This document shows positions 8,825-16,986 of a stretch of 64,000 bases of DNA, piece by piece. Under the pieces are notes generated by a model that worked only from the letters and a program-made list of their open reading frames with translations, was not told the origin of the DNA and did no database searches. Made by a program: the position numbers and the translations under genes. Position 1 is the stretch's first letter; every line of letters starts with the position of its first letter. The stretch is from the NCBI RefSeq assembly GCF_011039075.1, contig NZ_JAAKEG010000004.1, forward strand, positions 1-64,000. The letters run 5' to 3'. The stretch comes from Adlercreutzia sp. ZJ304 (GTDB taxonomy: Bacteria; Actinomycetota; Coriobacteriia; Coriobacteriales; Eggerthellaceae).

Positions 8825-10321
8825 TTAGCCAGCGTAAGTTACCTTGGCACCTTGCGGTGTGTCTTCGATTATAAAACCTAACTCTATCAAGCCATCGCGA
8901 ATAGCATCAGCTTTAGCCCAATCTTTAGCAGCTTTAGCTGAAGTGCGTGCCTCTATTAGAGCGCTTAGTGCCTCATTTGTGTTTTCGCCGGTGTAATCTG
9001 CCATATCTGCTGCTAGGGATATAGTTTCTTCTGGATAGCTAGCGCTAGTCTTATCTTCAATCTTCATTCCTAACACGCCTAAAAGTTCTTTGATAAGGTT
9101 GCTTGCATGCTTGGTGCATACTGCATCTTTATCCGATAAGGTTTTACCAGCTAATGTGGTGTTCATATGACCAACTAATGTAAAAATACAACCTAGCGCA
9201 GCGGGTGCGTTGAAGTCGTCATCCATTGCAGATGTAAAATCCTCGCGCGTTTGCTCAACAACTGCTTCTATATCTTTTTCGTCAAGAGCACTTGGAGCAT
9301 CGGTCTGTGCATTTTTGCACAACCAAGCCATGTTCTCTAAGGCTGTTTCTATTCGTGATAAAGCAGAGTTGGCTTCATCAATTCGTTCCATTGAGAAATC
9401 AAGCGGGCTTCGATAATGTGTTTGCAGCATTAACATACGCAGGGCAAGCGGTCTGGCTTCTTCTAAAACTTGATGAAGCAGAAGAAAATTACCAAGCGAT
9501 TTACTCATTTTTTCGGAATTAATCTGGAGCATTCCTGAGTGCATCCAGTATCTAGAAAAAGCTCCATCGTATGCGCATTCGCTTTGCGCGCATTCATTTT
9601 CATGATGGGGAAATATAAGGTCGGCACCTCCGCCGTGGATATCAATTGGAAGTCCCAAATACTTTTCGCTCATAGCTGAGCATTCTATGTGCCATCCCGG
9701 GCGACCTAAACCCCAAGGCGATTCCCAAGATGGTTCTCCCGGTTTAGCAGCTTTCCAAAGCGCAAAATCTAAAGGATCGCGTTTTCTGTCTTCTACGCCT
9801 TTACCATCTGCGCGAAGTTCGCGATGCCCTGCTTCCATTTCATCTATATTGCGCCCAGAAAGCGATCCGTAATGGGCATCTGAGCGCACATCGAAATAAA
9901 CATCGCCTTCTTTGGCATAGGCATGTCCTTTATCGATTAGCTTTTGTACTAAAGCTATCATGGCATCTATTTCTTCGGTAGCTTTTGGTCGTATTGTAGG
10001 CGCAGCAACGCCGGCTGCATGCATGTCTGCTATGAATGCTTCAGTGTATTCCTTTGCTACATCTGCGGCGCTGCGACCTTCTTCGCTTGCCTTTGCTATT
10101 ATTTTGTCGTCAACATCTGTTACGTTTTGAACAAAAGTTACGTTGTAGCCGCGCCATTCAAAATAACGACGGATCATATCAAACGATATAAAAGTGCGCG
10201 CATTTCCTAGGTGAATACGGTTGTAGACAGTAGGTCCGCACACATACATACTAACCTTGCCCTCTTCGCGAGGTATGAAATCAACTTTGCGACGTTGCTT
10301 GGTATCGTAGAGCTTTATCAT
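8825..10321 (-). CDS. cysS: Cysteinyl-tRNA synthetase
   Basis: Class I synthetase that charges tRNA-Cys. The 498-residue product has the N-terminal zinc Cys28 in VCGPTVYN, the HIGH-type motif IHLGN at about 36-40, the WHIECS and HHENECAQ zinc-site elements, KMSKSLGN near 268, and a C-terminal helical domain with the DALR and anticodon-binding parts. The start was set at the ATG whose first bases overlap the ispF stop as ATGA (10318-10321), preceded by AAAGAGAG; an in-frame extension upstream lies inside ispF. It is the last gene of an ispD-ispF-cysS operon, a grouping common in actinobacteria and Firmicutes. Confidence 0.95.
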   Translation of the reverse strand: MIKLYDTKQRRKVDFIPREEGKVSMYVCGPTVYNRIHLGNARTFISFDMIRRYFEWRGYNVTFVQNVTDVDDKIIAKASEEGRSAADVAKEYTEAFIADMHAAGVAAPTIRPKATEEIDAMIALVQKLIDKGHAYAKEGDVYFDVRSDAHYGSLSGRNIDEMEAGHRELRADGKGVEDRKRDPLDFALWKAAKPGEPSWESPWGLGRPGWHIECSAMSEKYLGLPIDIHGGGADLIFPHHENECAQSECAYDGAFSRYWMHSGMLQINSEKMSKSLGNFLLLHQVLEEARPLALRMLMLQTHYRSPLDFSMERIDEANSALSRIETALENMAWLCKNAQTDAPSALDEKDIEAVVEQTREDFTSAMDDDFNAPAALGCIFTLVGHMNTTLAGKTLSDKDAVCTKHASNLIKELLGVLGMKIEDKTSASYPEETISLAADMADYTGENTNEALSALIEARTSAKAAKDWAKADAIRDGLIELGFIIEDTPQGAKVTYAG

Positions 10322-10818
10322 TTTGTCTCTCTTTCTTTGCTGATAAGGCAGGTAGCCCATGCGCAAATACCTTCTTCGCGACCAACAAACCCTAAGTGTT
10401 CAGTGGTGGTAGCTTTTACGCCTACGTTTTCAATAGGGATTTCAAGCGCTGCAGCTAGGTTGGCGCGCATCTGCTCGCGATAGGGAGAAAGCTTAGGCTG
10501 CTGTGCTGCTAGGACTGAATCTACATCTACGATACGAAACCCCTTGCTGCGTACCGCGCATGCTGCATCTCGCAAAAGCAACATAGAGTTCGCATCTTTG
10601 AAAGCGGGGTCGGTATCTGGGAACAGTTTGCCAATGTCTCCTATGCGTGCGGCTCCAAGAATAGAATCGGCGATAGCGTGTGCCAATACATCTGCGTCAG
10701 AGTGTCCATCAAGTCCTAGTTTGTATGGAATTTCAACGCCGCCTAATATAAGTTTGCGCCCTTCAACGAAAGCGTGCACGTCCATACCGATACCGCAACG
10801 CATATCTGGTGCAATCAT
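10318..10818 (-). CDS. ispF: 2-C-methyl-D-erythritol 2,4-cyclodiphosphate synthase
   Basis: IspF makes the cyclodiphosphate in the fifth step of the MEP route to isoprenoids. The 166-residue protein carries the metal-binding GIGMDVHAF motif (Asp13, His15), the GHSDADVLAHAIADS segment and the GDIGKLFPDTDP loop, then KATTTEHLGFVGREEGI near the C-terminus. It overlaps ispD by 4 bases at its start and cysS by 4 bases at its end (both ATGA), which suggests translational coupling through the whole operon. Confidence 0.95.
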   Translation of the reverse strand: MIAPDMRCGIGMDVHAFVEGRKLILGGVEIPYKLGLDGHSDADVLAHAIADSILGAARIGDIGKLFPDTDPAFKDANSMLLLRDAACAVRSKGFRIVDVDSVLAAQQPKLSPYREQMRANLAAALEIPIENVGVKATTTEHLGFVGREEGICAWATCLISKERETK

Positions 10819-11663
10819 CGTTCCGACTCCGGGATATAGCTTTCTGCAAGTGCGCGCACGGCAGAGACTAGCAACATGTAGTCTTCCGGCACTGTAAGCT
10901 TAATGTTGTCACGCTTGCCCTCAACTACCATTACGGTGCCGCCTAAGCGCTCTATTAGCGACGAGTCGTCTGTTCCCACAAAACCATCCGACATGGCAGA
11001 AACTTGAGCGCGGCGATATATTCCAGTGCGGAATACTTGAGGTGTTTGGGCGTTCCAAAAAACTGTTCTGTCTGGGGTTCCTACAATAACGCCATCTTCA
11101 ACAATTTTTAAGGTATCGATAGAGGGGTGTGCAACTACCGCTCCGTCTACGTCGATATTTCCTTTTACAGTATTGATGGTATGTAGCACCATGTCCGGAG
11201 AGATTAGCGGGCGCGCACCATCGTGCAATACGACAAATTCAAAATCGTCAGGAACTTTTTCAAGCCCTTTGAATGCGGATTCCTGACGAATTTGTCCGGC
11301 TGGCGCCATAACTATTGGCGTTACAAACGGAAAAGGATCGATAGCCCGTTTTAAGTATTCTTCGGTGCGTTCTTCCGGGCAAACTATTACTATAAGACCA
11401 ATATCGCCTACAGCATCAAACGCTTCGGCTGACCATGTAAGAATTGGTTTTCCGGCTATTTCTACAAGTTGTTTACCACCTTCGCGACCGAAGCGATCTC
11501 CTGTGCCGCCGGCTAAAACGATTGCTGCCGTCTTGGGGTTTTTGTCCAGTTTTCCTACAAGCTGTGATGTAGCAATGCTGAAAGCATCTAGATCGATAGA
11601 ATTCATCAACTCCGGAGCGCGTAGCGCCTCGGGAGCAAATACGGGATCGACGGTATTTGACAT
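10815..11663 (-). CDS. ispD: 2-C-methyl-D-erythritol 4-phosphate cytidylyltransferase
   Basis: IspD transfers CMP to methylerythritol 4-phosphate in the MEP pathway. The nucleotide-binding signature AAIVLAGGTGDRFG is at about 46-59, with VVLHDGARPLIS and the C-terminal TDDSSLIERLGG region intact. The family usually starts close to the signature, so the first 45 residues are an extra N-terminal segment (MSNTVDPVFAPEALRAPEL onward) without recognisable motifs. The ATG at 11663 was chosen because AAGGA lies 6 bases upstream; a second ATG at 11669 is possible. First gene of the operon with ispF and cysS. Confidence 0.92.
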   Translation of the reverse strand: MSNTVDPVFAPEALRAPELMNSIDLDAFSIATSQLVGKLDKNPKTAAIVLAGGTGDRFGREGGKQLVEIAGKPILTWSAEAFDAVGDIGLIVIVCPEERTEEYLKRAIDPFPFVTPIVMAPAGQIRQESAFKGLEKVPDDFEFVVLHDGARPLISPDMVLHTINTVKGNIDVDGAVVAHPSIDTLKIVEDGVIVGTPDRTVFWNAQTPQVFRTGIYRRAQVSAMSDGFVGTDDSSLIERLGGTVMVVEGKRDNIKLTVPEDYMLLVSAVRALAESYIPESER

Positions 11664-11755
11664 CGGCATTCCTTGCTTTTTCGTGCGTGTAAAATAATAT
11701 ACATAAGTATACATCTCGAATAATTGAAAGTTGCACTGCACGCGCCGCGTAAACT

Positions 11756-11764
11756 TGCTAAGAT
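11756..11764 (+). promoter_or_regulatory. Extended -10 promoter for the 97-residue orphan
   Basis: TGCTAAGAT fits an extended -10 (TGnTANNAT) and lies 34 bases before the ATG at 11799, in the divergent gap with ispD. No good -35 is visible at normal spacing; a TTGCAC at 11731 is too far away. Confidence 0.4.
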
Positions 11765-11798
11765 GTTAATTACAGAAATGTCGAACGAAAGGGTCAAA

Positions 11799-12092
11799 AT
11801 GGGAGTCAAATCAAACGAGGTACTCGAAATATCTTTCGACGATCTGCAGCCGTACCTCCATGCGAATCATGCTATCTACATGGAAGTAGACGGAAATTGC
11901 TACTATCTTACTGATGTGAACGATCGCTATTGGAGAGTTCAAGATTGTTCACAGAAGAACGAGAAGGGCCATTATGTAGATGCGAGTGAGTTAGTTCCGA
12001 CTATTGCCGAGTTTTTGGAGTTACCTTTCTTGGACGGGAAGTCGGTACATGACCTGTTCGATGAAGCTGAATTTTATGCGTCTGAAAAATAG
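11799..12092 (+). CDS. Hypothetical protein, 97 residues
   Basis: I do not recognise this family. The product is acidic, soluble and without a signal peptide or membrane segment; it begins MGVKSNEVLEISFDDLQPYL and contains aromatic-rich GNCYYLTDVNDRYWRVQDC and a C-terminal DGKSVHDLFDEAEFYASEK. The ATG at 11799 is preceded by AAAGGG with a 5-base spacer; in-frame ATGs further up lack a site. It has its own candidate promoter and a strong terminator, so it is a monocistronic gene divergent from ispD. Codon use looks like its neighbours and the frame is intact, which argues for a real gene. Function is unknown. Confidence 0.75.
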   Translation: MGVKSNEVLEISFDDLQPYLHANHAIYMEVDGNCYYLTDVNDRYWRVQDCSQKNEKGHYVDASELVPTIAEFLELPFLDGKSVHDLFDEAEFYASEK

Positions 12093-12132
12093 GTTGAGTG
12101 TCTGTTAAAAAAATAATAGATATAAATAAAGT

Positions 12133-12161
12133 GAAGCGGCTGATCGTAGCCGCTTCTTTTT
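12133..12161 (+). terminator. Terminator after the 97-residue orphan
   Basis: GAAGCGGCT (12133-12141) pairs with AGCCGCTTC (12148-12156) around GATCGT, followed by TTTTT. Perfect 9-bp stem and T-run. Confidence 0.9.
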
Positions 12162-12176
12162 GAAAGGTGATACGTG

Positions 12177-13043
12177 ATGTCAGAAAACGAAGAATTAACA
12201 CAAGAGGCACCAGAGGACTGCACTGGCAGTTGCTCTAGTTGTGGTGTTGCTGGGTGTGGATCGCGTACTCAGGATCAGGCACCTGCAAAACTTGAGCCCA
12301 ATAGCCGTTCAAGCATAAAAAAGGCTATAGCGGTCGTGTCGGGTAAAGGCGGCGTTGGCAAATCGCTGGTAACAAGTCTTTTAGCGGCTCAATTTTCAAA
12401 ACAGGGCAAAAAAGTTGCAATTTTGGATGCCGATGTAACCGGTCCTTCTATCCCTAAAGCTTTTGGTGCGCATGCGCATCCTGTTGCCGATGAAGATGGT
12501 ATAAACCCTGTTACTACACCATCAGGGATAAAAATTATGTCAGTTAATTTGCTTCTTCCCGGTGAAGATGTGCCTGTTGCTTGGCGAGGACCTGTTGTCA
12601 CAAATGCGCTTATGCAATTTTGGCAGGAAGTGAATTGGGGCGATGTTGATATTATGCTTATCGATATGCCTCCCGGAACATCTGATGTGTTTTTAACCAT
12701 ATTCCAAATGCTTCCAATAGATGGCATAGTTAGCGTTTCCGCTCCGCAAGAACTTGTAGCTGCAATAGTGGGCAAAGCTGTGAATTTGGCTCATAATTTG
12801 GACGTTCCGGTTATAGGTCTTGTAGAGAATATGGCTTACTTTAAGTGCGACGATTGCGGTAAAAAACATTACATTTTTGGTGAACCGCAAGGCGAATCTG
12901 TTGCCAAAAAGTACGAAATAGATGCCGTCGCTACTTTGCCTATAGATCCTGTTGCTGCTCGTTTGGTCGATGCTGGCAAGGTAGAGGAATACGATACAGA
13001 AAATGCGCTTTTGCCGATAATCGAGCAAATTGAGAAGGCTTAA
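12177..13043 (+). CDS. mrp: Mrp/NBP35 family iron-sulfur cluster carrier ATPase
   Basis: A deviant P-loop ATPase of the Mrp/ApbC group that carries or inserts Fe-S clusters. The deviant Walker A is GKGGVGKS (about residues 57-64) and IDMPPGTSD is the Walker B / switch region. A Cys-rich N-terminus, CTGSCSSCGVAGCG, resembles the NBP35-type N-terminal cluster site, and CDDCGKKH near 222 is the C-terminal CxxC that bridges the dimer. Start: the ATG at 12177 is 7 bases behind GAAAGGTG; the overlapping GTG at 12174 is less well placed. 288 residues, normal for the family. Confidence 0.92.
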   Translation: MSENEELTQEAPEDCTGSCSSCGVAGCGSRTQDQAPAKLEPNSRSSIKKAIAVVSGKGGVGKSLVTSLLAAQFSKQGKKVAILDADVTGPSIPKAFGAHAHPVADEDGINPVTTPSGIKIMSVNLLLPGEDVPVAWRGPVVTNALMQFWQEVNWGDVDIMLIDMPPGTSDVFLTIFQMLPIDGIVSVSAPQELVAAIVGKAVNLAHNLDVPVIGLVENMAYFKCDDCGKKHYIFGEPQGESVAKKYEIDAVATLPIDPVAARLVDAGKVEEYDTENALLPIIEQIEKA

Positions 13044-13054
13044 TCATAATATGC

Positions 13055-13082
13055 TTGGCAAAATGCTACGTTGTGTTATAGT
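13055..13082 (+). promoter_or_regulatory. Promoter of tRNA-Ala
   Basis: TTGGCA at 13055-13060 and TATAGT at 13077-13082 are separated by 16 bases; the tRNA begins 16 bases after the -10. This fits a vegetative sigma-70 promoter. Confidence 0.6.
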
Positions 13083-13097
13083 AGTCAACGCATTTTT

Positions 13098-13173
13098 GGG
13101 GCATTAGCTCAGCTGGGAGAGCGCATGGCTGGCAGCCATGAGGTCAGGGGTTCGATCCCCCTATGCTCCACCA
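13098..13173 (+). tRNA. tRNA-Ala (anticodon GGC)
   Basis: The 76-base gene folds as a cloverleaf. The acceptor arm GGGGCAT pairs with ATGCTCC, the anticodon stem CATGG/CCATG encloses the loop CTGGCAG with anticodon GGC, and the T arm has GGTTCGATCC. The discriminator is A and the CCA end is encoded. It reads GCC and GCT alanine codons. Confidence 0.96.
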
Positions 13174-13181
13174 GAATTTGC

Positions 13182-13213
13182 ATACGGGCACCTTTGTTGG
13201 GTGCCCGTATTTC
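13182..13213 (+). terminator. Terminator after tRNA-Ala
   Basis: ATACGGGCACC (13182-13192) and GGTGCCCGTAT (13200-13210) form a perfect 11-bp stem with a short T tail. The 3' tail runs directly into the P1 strand of the SAM riboswitch. Confidence 0.8.
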
Positions 13214-13308
13214 CATTATCAAGAGCCGGGGTAGGGAGTTGGCCCGCTGATCCTGACACCAACCTGAGGGTTTCTCTTAAGGTGGTAATGCCAACATCGA
13301 TGAAGGGA
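13211..13308 (+). promoter_or_regulatory. SAM-I family riboswitch controlling metK translation
   Basis: The metK leader matches the SAM-I (S-box) consensus: ATCAAGAG at 13218-13225, GGGTAGGGA then TTGGCCC around 13229-13245, ACCAACC in place of GGCAACC, and AAGGTGGTAATGCC near 13279-13292. P1 can form between TTCCATTATC (13211-13220) and GATGAAGGGA (13299-13308) with 9 of 10 pairs. The 3' strand of P1 contains AAGGGA, the metK ribosome-binding site 7 bases before the ATG. Binding of S-adenosylmethionine should therefore hide the site and stop translation. No terminator lies between aptamer and gene. No separate promoter was seen, so transcription may come through the tRNA-Ala terminator or from an unrecognised promoter. 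Confidence 0.85.
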
Positions 13309-13315
13309 TGCTCTT

Positions 13316-14584
13316 ATGGCGAACTTTAGCAAGGATTATATTTTCACTTCAGAATCAGTTACTGAAGGTCATCCAGATAAGATGTGTGACCAAATAAGCG
13401 ATGCTATTTTAGATGCTATTCTGGCGAAAGAGATTGAGCTTCAAGAGACGGGCTATATTGCACCTAATGGTCAGCCTGCAGACGTTAGCAAAGTGCGCTG
13501 TGCGTGCGAAACGCTTACTACGACAGGTATGGTTGTTGTTACTGGTGAAATTCGCACGCAGGCGTATGTGGATGTGCCTGCTATAGTGCGCGATGTTGTT
13601 AATGAGATTGGATACAACAGGGCAAAGTTTGGTTTTGATTGCAGCACATGCGCTGTTATGAATTCTATTCACGAGCAATCTCCCGATATAGCGCAGGGGG
13701 TGGATGAGTCGTTTGAATCACAGCGTGGAAGTGCTAAGGAAAGCGATGCTTATGAGCTAATCGGCGCCGGCGATCAGGGCATGGTTTTTGGGTATGCAGT
13801 AAACGAAACACCCACATTGATGCCCATGCCAATTTATTTGGCGCATAGGCTTGCTGAGCGTTTAACTGAAGTACGCAAAACTGGTGTATTGAAGTTTTTG
13901 CGCCCTGATGGCAAGACGCAAGTATCTGTGCGCTACGAAAACGATAAGCCGGTAGAGATTGAAAAAGTTGTTGTATCTACCCAGCATTCTGAAGATGTGG
14001 ATGCCGATACGCTGCGCAAGGCAATCATAGACAATGTGATAAAACCGGTATTTGAAGAACAGGGCGTAAAGCTGGCGGATAATGCTGAAATATTTGTAAA
14101 TCCCACAGGGCGTTTTGTTGTAGGCGGTCCGATGGGTGATGCTGGTCTTACAGGGCGAAAGGTAATCGTTGACACGTATGGCGGAATGGGACGTCATGGC
14201 GGCGGTGCATTTTCGGGTAAGGACTGTACGAAGGTTGATAGGTCGGCTGCTTATGCGGCGCGTTGGGTGGCAAAAAATGTGGTTGCGGCAGGATTAGCTG
14301 ATAGGTGCGAGGTACAAATTGCATATGCTATAGGTGTGGCTAATCCAGTATCTATAATGGTTGATACATTTGGTACCAATAAAGTTCCAGAAAAAGATAT
14401 AGAGTGCGCTGTAGGTGAAGTCTTCGATTTGCGCCCTGCTGCGATAGTGGATGAACTGGATTTACGCCGTCCGATATATCGCAAAACCGCTGCTTATGGG
14501 CATTTTGGACGCGAACTTCCAGAGTTTACTTGGGAAGCTACCGACAAAGTTGATGCCTTGAAGGCGGCTTGTGGGATGGCATAG
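13316..14584 (+). CDS. metK: S-adenosylmethionine synthetase
   Basis: MetK makes S-adenosylmethionine from methionine and ATP. The 422-residue protein shows the family signatures: [20 protein letters not shown] at the N-terminus, [12 protein letters not shown] near 153, the [20 protein letters not shown] segment near 296-315, and a C-terminal domain ending in [17 protein letters not shown]. It is slightly longer than the usual 385-400 residues. The ATG at 13316 is preceded by AAGGGA, which sits within the SAM riboswitch P1 stem, giving product feedback. priA follows after 6 bases. Confidence 0.97.
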   Translation: MANFSKDYIFTSESVTEGHPDKMCDQISDAILDAILAKEIELQETGYIAPNGQPADVSKVRCACETLTTTGMVVVTGEIRTQAYVDVPAIVRDVVNEIGYNRAKFGFDCSTCAVMNSIHEQSPDIAQGVDESFESQRGSAKESDAYELIGAGDQGMVFGYAVNETPTLMPMPIYLAHRLAERLTEVRKTGVLKFLRPDGKTQVSVRYENDKPVEIEKVVVSTQHSEDVDADTLRKAIIDNVIKPVFEEQGVKLADNAEIFVNPTGRFVVGGPMGDAGLTGRKVIVDTYGGMGRHGGGAFSGKDCTKVDRSAAYAARWVAKNVVAAGLADRCEVQIAYAIGVANPVSIMVDTFGTNKVPEKDIECAVGEVFDLRPAAIVDELDLRRPIYRKTAAYGHFGRELPEFTWEATDKVDALKAACGMA

Positions 14585-14590
14585 GCTTTT

Positions 14591-16879
14591 GTGCGGGTAG
14601 CCGAGGTCATATTAGATATTCCAGCACAAGCGCTTGACGCGCCTTATACATATTTGGTGCCTAAAGATGCAGATGATATTGAGATAGGCTGTGCAGTATT
14701 AGTGCCTTTAGGTGGGCGCAAGGCAATTGGTTTTGTTATGCTCGTGCGCGATATTGATAAACCCGAGCGTCCATTAAAACCAATCGATCAGGTAGTTTCT
14801 AAGCCCTATTTCAACGCTAAGGGTGCTGACTGTGCGCGGTTTTTGGCAAGTAGATATGTAGCACCGCTTTCTGTATGTATTCGACTTTTTACTCCGCCTA
14901 GTGCCCTGCCGCGCATTGTGCGTTTGCGCAATGGTGGTTGGAGGCTAGAAGAGCCCACTATTGGGGAAGTTGATGATAGATGGGTTGTCGAAGGACCAAA
15001 TATAGCAACTTTTCATCCTAGGAAAAATGCTGTGAAGCAAATTGCTGTGCTAGATGCGGTTCGGCGCGGAGATGTGCGAATGGCGGAACTAGCACTTGAA
15101 TATGGCAATATTTCGCAAGTGGTGAAAAATCTTGCTGAAAAGGACGTTGTTTCAATAGTGCGAAGGCGGCGCATGCGCAACGGGGGCGGTGCGGATGGCG
15201 AGATGTTCCGTGGTGGCTATGGTCGCCCTGCTGAATTGACCGAAAGCCAGCGCAATGCACTACAAGCTATAACTTGTGCGGCAGATAAACGCAGCGGGGA
15301 TGTGGTGGTGGTAGATGGAGTTACAGGGTCGGGCAAAACAGAAGTATATTTACAGGCGATAGAGCACATTCTTACACAGGGGCGCAATGCTATCGTTTTA
15401 GTTCCTGAAATATCTTTAACACCGCAGACAGTGGCGCGCTTTCGTGGCAGATTTGGTGGTGCGGTTGCGGTTATGCACTCGCGTATGAGCGCGGGAGAGC
15501 GCTACGATCAGTGGGATTTCATAAGGAGCGGTGAAGCTAGAGTAGTTGTAGGTGCTAGGAGCGCCCTTTTTACACCACTTCAAGATGTTGGTCTTATAGT
15601 GATAGATGAAGAGCATGAGACAACATACAAACAGGAAAATGCTCCGAGATATGTTGCCCGCGACGTGGCAGAGTGGATGATGCGTGAAAATGGCGGCACG
15701 CTTGTACTGGGATCTGCGACACCATCTATTGAGGCGCTGTATCGTGCTCGAATAGATACGCATTGGAGCTTGGTTAGTATGCCCGATAGGGCTAATGGTG
15801 CTCCTTTACCGAAGATTGAAGTTGTTGATATGGCTGCCGAATTTGGAGCTGGCAACCGCTCAATGTTTTCGGCGCGACTTGCTTCTGCTTTGAAAGAGCA
15901 GCTATCTTTAGGCAATAAAGCCGTGTTACTGCTAAACCAGCGGGGATTTGCCAGTTTTCTTCTTTGTCGTGACTGCGGATTTGTGCCGGAATGTATAAAT
16001 TGCGCCACTTCGCTTACATATCATGAACAAGGAAATAAATTAGTTTGCCATCATTGCGGATACACTGTTTCAGTGCCTGCGATTTGTCCACAGTGTGAAA
16101 GTCCTTATCTTAGGCGTTTTGGGGCCGGAACGCAGAGAGTGCAGTCTGAGTTGCGCTCATTGCTGGATGAGCAATTTGGCGAAGAGGCTGCATTTCCTAT
16201 CATTCGCATGGATGCTGATACAACTTCTACCAAAGGTTCGCATCAGAGATTGTTGGAAGAGTTTGCTTCTGCACCAAGTGCTGTATTGCTAGGCACACAA
16301 ATGATAGCGAAGGGGCTAGATTTTGAAGATGTTACATTGGTTGGCGTTATTAATGCCGATACGCAGCTACATCTTCCAGATTATCGAGCAGCTGAGCGCA
16401 CCTTTGATTTGATAGAGCAGGTTGCAGGCAGAGCAGGGCGCGGCAAACTTCCCGGGAACGTGATAGTTCAAACATATTTAGCCGATTCGCTTGCTATCCG
16501 TACAGCTGCCGCATACGATCGTAAAGCATTTTTGCATGAAGAGCTGCAAAAGCGCAAGATGTTGCGTTATCCTCCGTTTGTGCGCATGGCTAATGTGCTT
16601 GTGTGGGGGCGTGAAGAGGCGGTCGTTAAGGCGGAGGCTGAGAATCTTTATAGCCAACTTGCTTCACTTGCTTTGTGTGACAATGTTGGTGATATGGAAG
16701 TTTTGCCCGCTAATCCGTGCGTATTGTCCAGAGTGCGAGGTAATTATCGCTGGCACATATTAGTGAAAGCCGATCCGGCAAGTGATATATCTAATCTTCT
16801 TCGACCCATATTTACTTCACGAAAGGCAATTAAAGAAGTTAATGTTGCTTTAGATATTGATCCTATAGATATATTGTAG
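14591..16879 (+). CDS. priA: Primosomal replication restart helicase PriA
   Basis: PriA is a 3'-5' helicase that restarts stalled replication forks. The 762-residue product has an N-terminal DNA-binding domain (about 1-110), the superfamily 2 helicase core with Walker A GVTGSGKTEVYL (about 240), DEEH box VIDEEHETTYKQ, and the zinc-binding region with eight cysteines (LCRDCGFVPECINC ... VCHHCGYTVSVPAICPQC, about 457-500), followed by motif V/VI QVAGRAGRG. It starts with GTG 6 bases after metK and has only a poor binding site, so translation is probably coupled to metK. Confidence 0.94.
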   Translation: MRVAEVILDIPAQALDAPYTYLVPKDADDIEIGCAVLVPLGGRKAIGFVMLVRDIDKPERPLKPIDQVVSKPYFNAKGADCARFLASRYVAPLSVCIRLFTPPSALPRIVRLRNGGWRLEEPTIGEVDDRWVVEGPNIATFHPRKNAVKQIAVLDAVRRGDVRMAELALEYGNISQVVKNLAEKDVVSIVRRRRMRNGGGADGEMFRGGYGRPAELTESQRNALQAITCAADKRSGDVVVVDGVTGSGKTEVYLQAIEHILTQGRNAIVLVPEISLTPQTVARFRGRFGGAVAVMHSRMSAGERYDQWDFIRSGEARVVVGARSALFTPLQDVGLIVIDEEHETTYKQENAPRYVARDVAEWMMRENGGTLVLGSATPSIEALYRARIDTHWSLVSMPDRANGAPLPKIEVVDMAAEFGAGNRSMFSARLASALKEQLSLGNKAVLLLNQRGFASFLLCRDCGFVPECINCATSLTYHEQGNKLVCHHCGYTVSVPAICPQCESPYLRRFGAGTQRVQSELRSLLDEQFGEEAAFPIIRMDADTTSTKGSHQRLLEEFASAPSAVLLGTQMIAKGLDFEDVTLVGVINADTQLHLPDYRAAERTFDLIEQVAGRAGRGKLPGNVIVQTYLADSLAIRTAAAYDRKAFLHEELQKRKMLRYPPFVRMANVLVWGREEAVVKAEAENLYSQLASLALCDNVGDMEVLPANPCVLSRVRGNYRWHILVKADPASDISNLLRPIFTSRKAIKEVNVALDIDPIDIL

Positions 16880-16886
16880 AAACTGC

Positions 16887-16915
16887 TTGATTAGATTTCG
16901 AAATTTAGGTATGAT
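16887..16915 (+). promoter_or_regulatory. Promoter of sigA
   Basis: TTGATT at 16887-16892 and TATGAT at 16910-16915 are separated by exactly 17 bases, immediately after the priA stop. The leader to the GTG start is about 65 bases. A vegetative-type promoter. Confidence 0.7.
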
Positions 16916-16986
16916 TACAGTTCGCATGTTTGTGCTCAGATTGCGCACCATGTTTTGAATGCAATTTCTTGCGAAAGGAATGTCTA

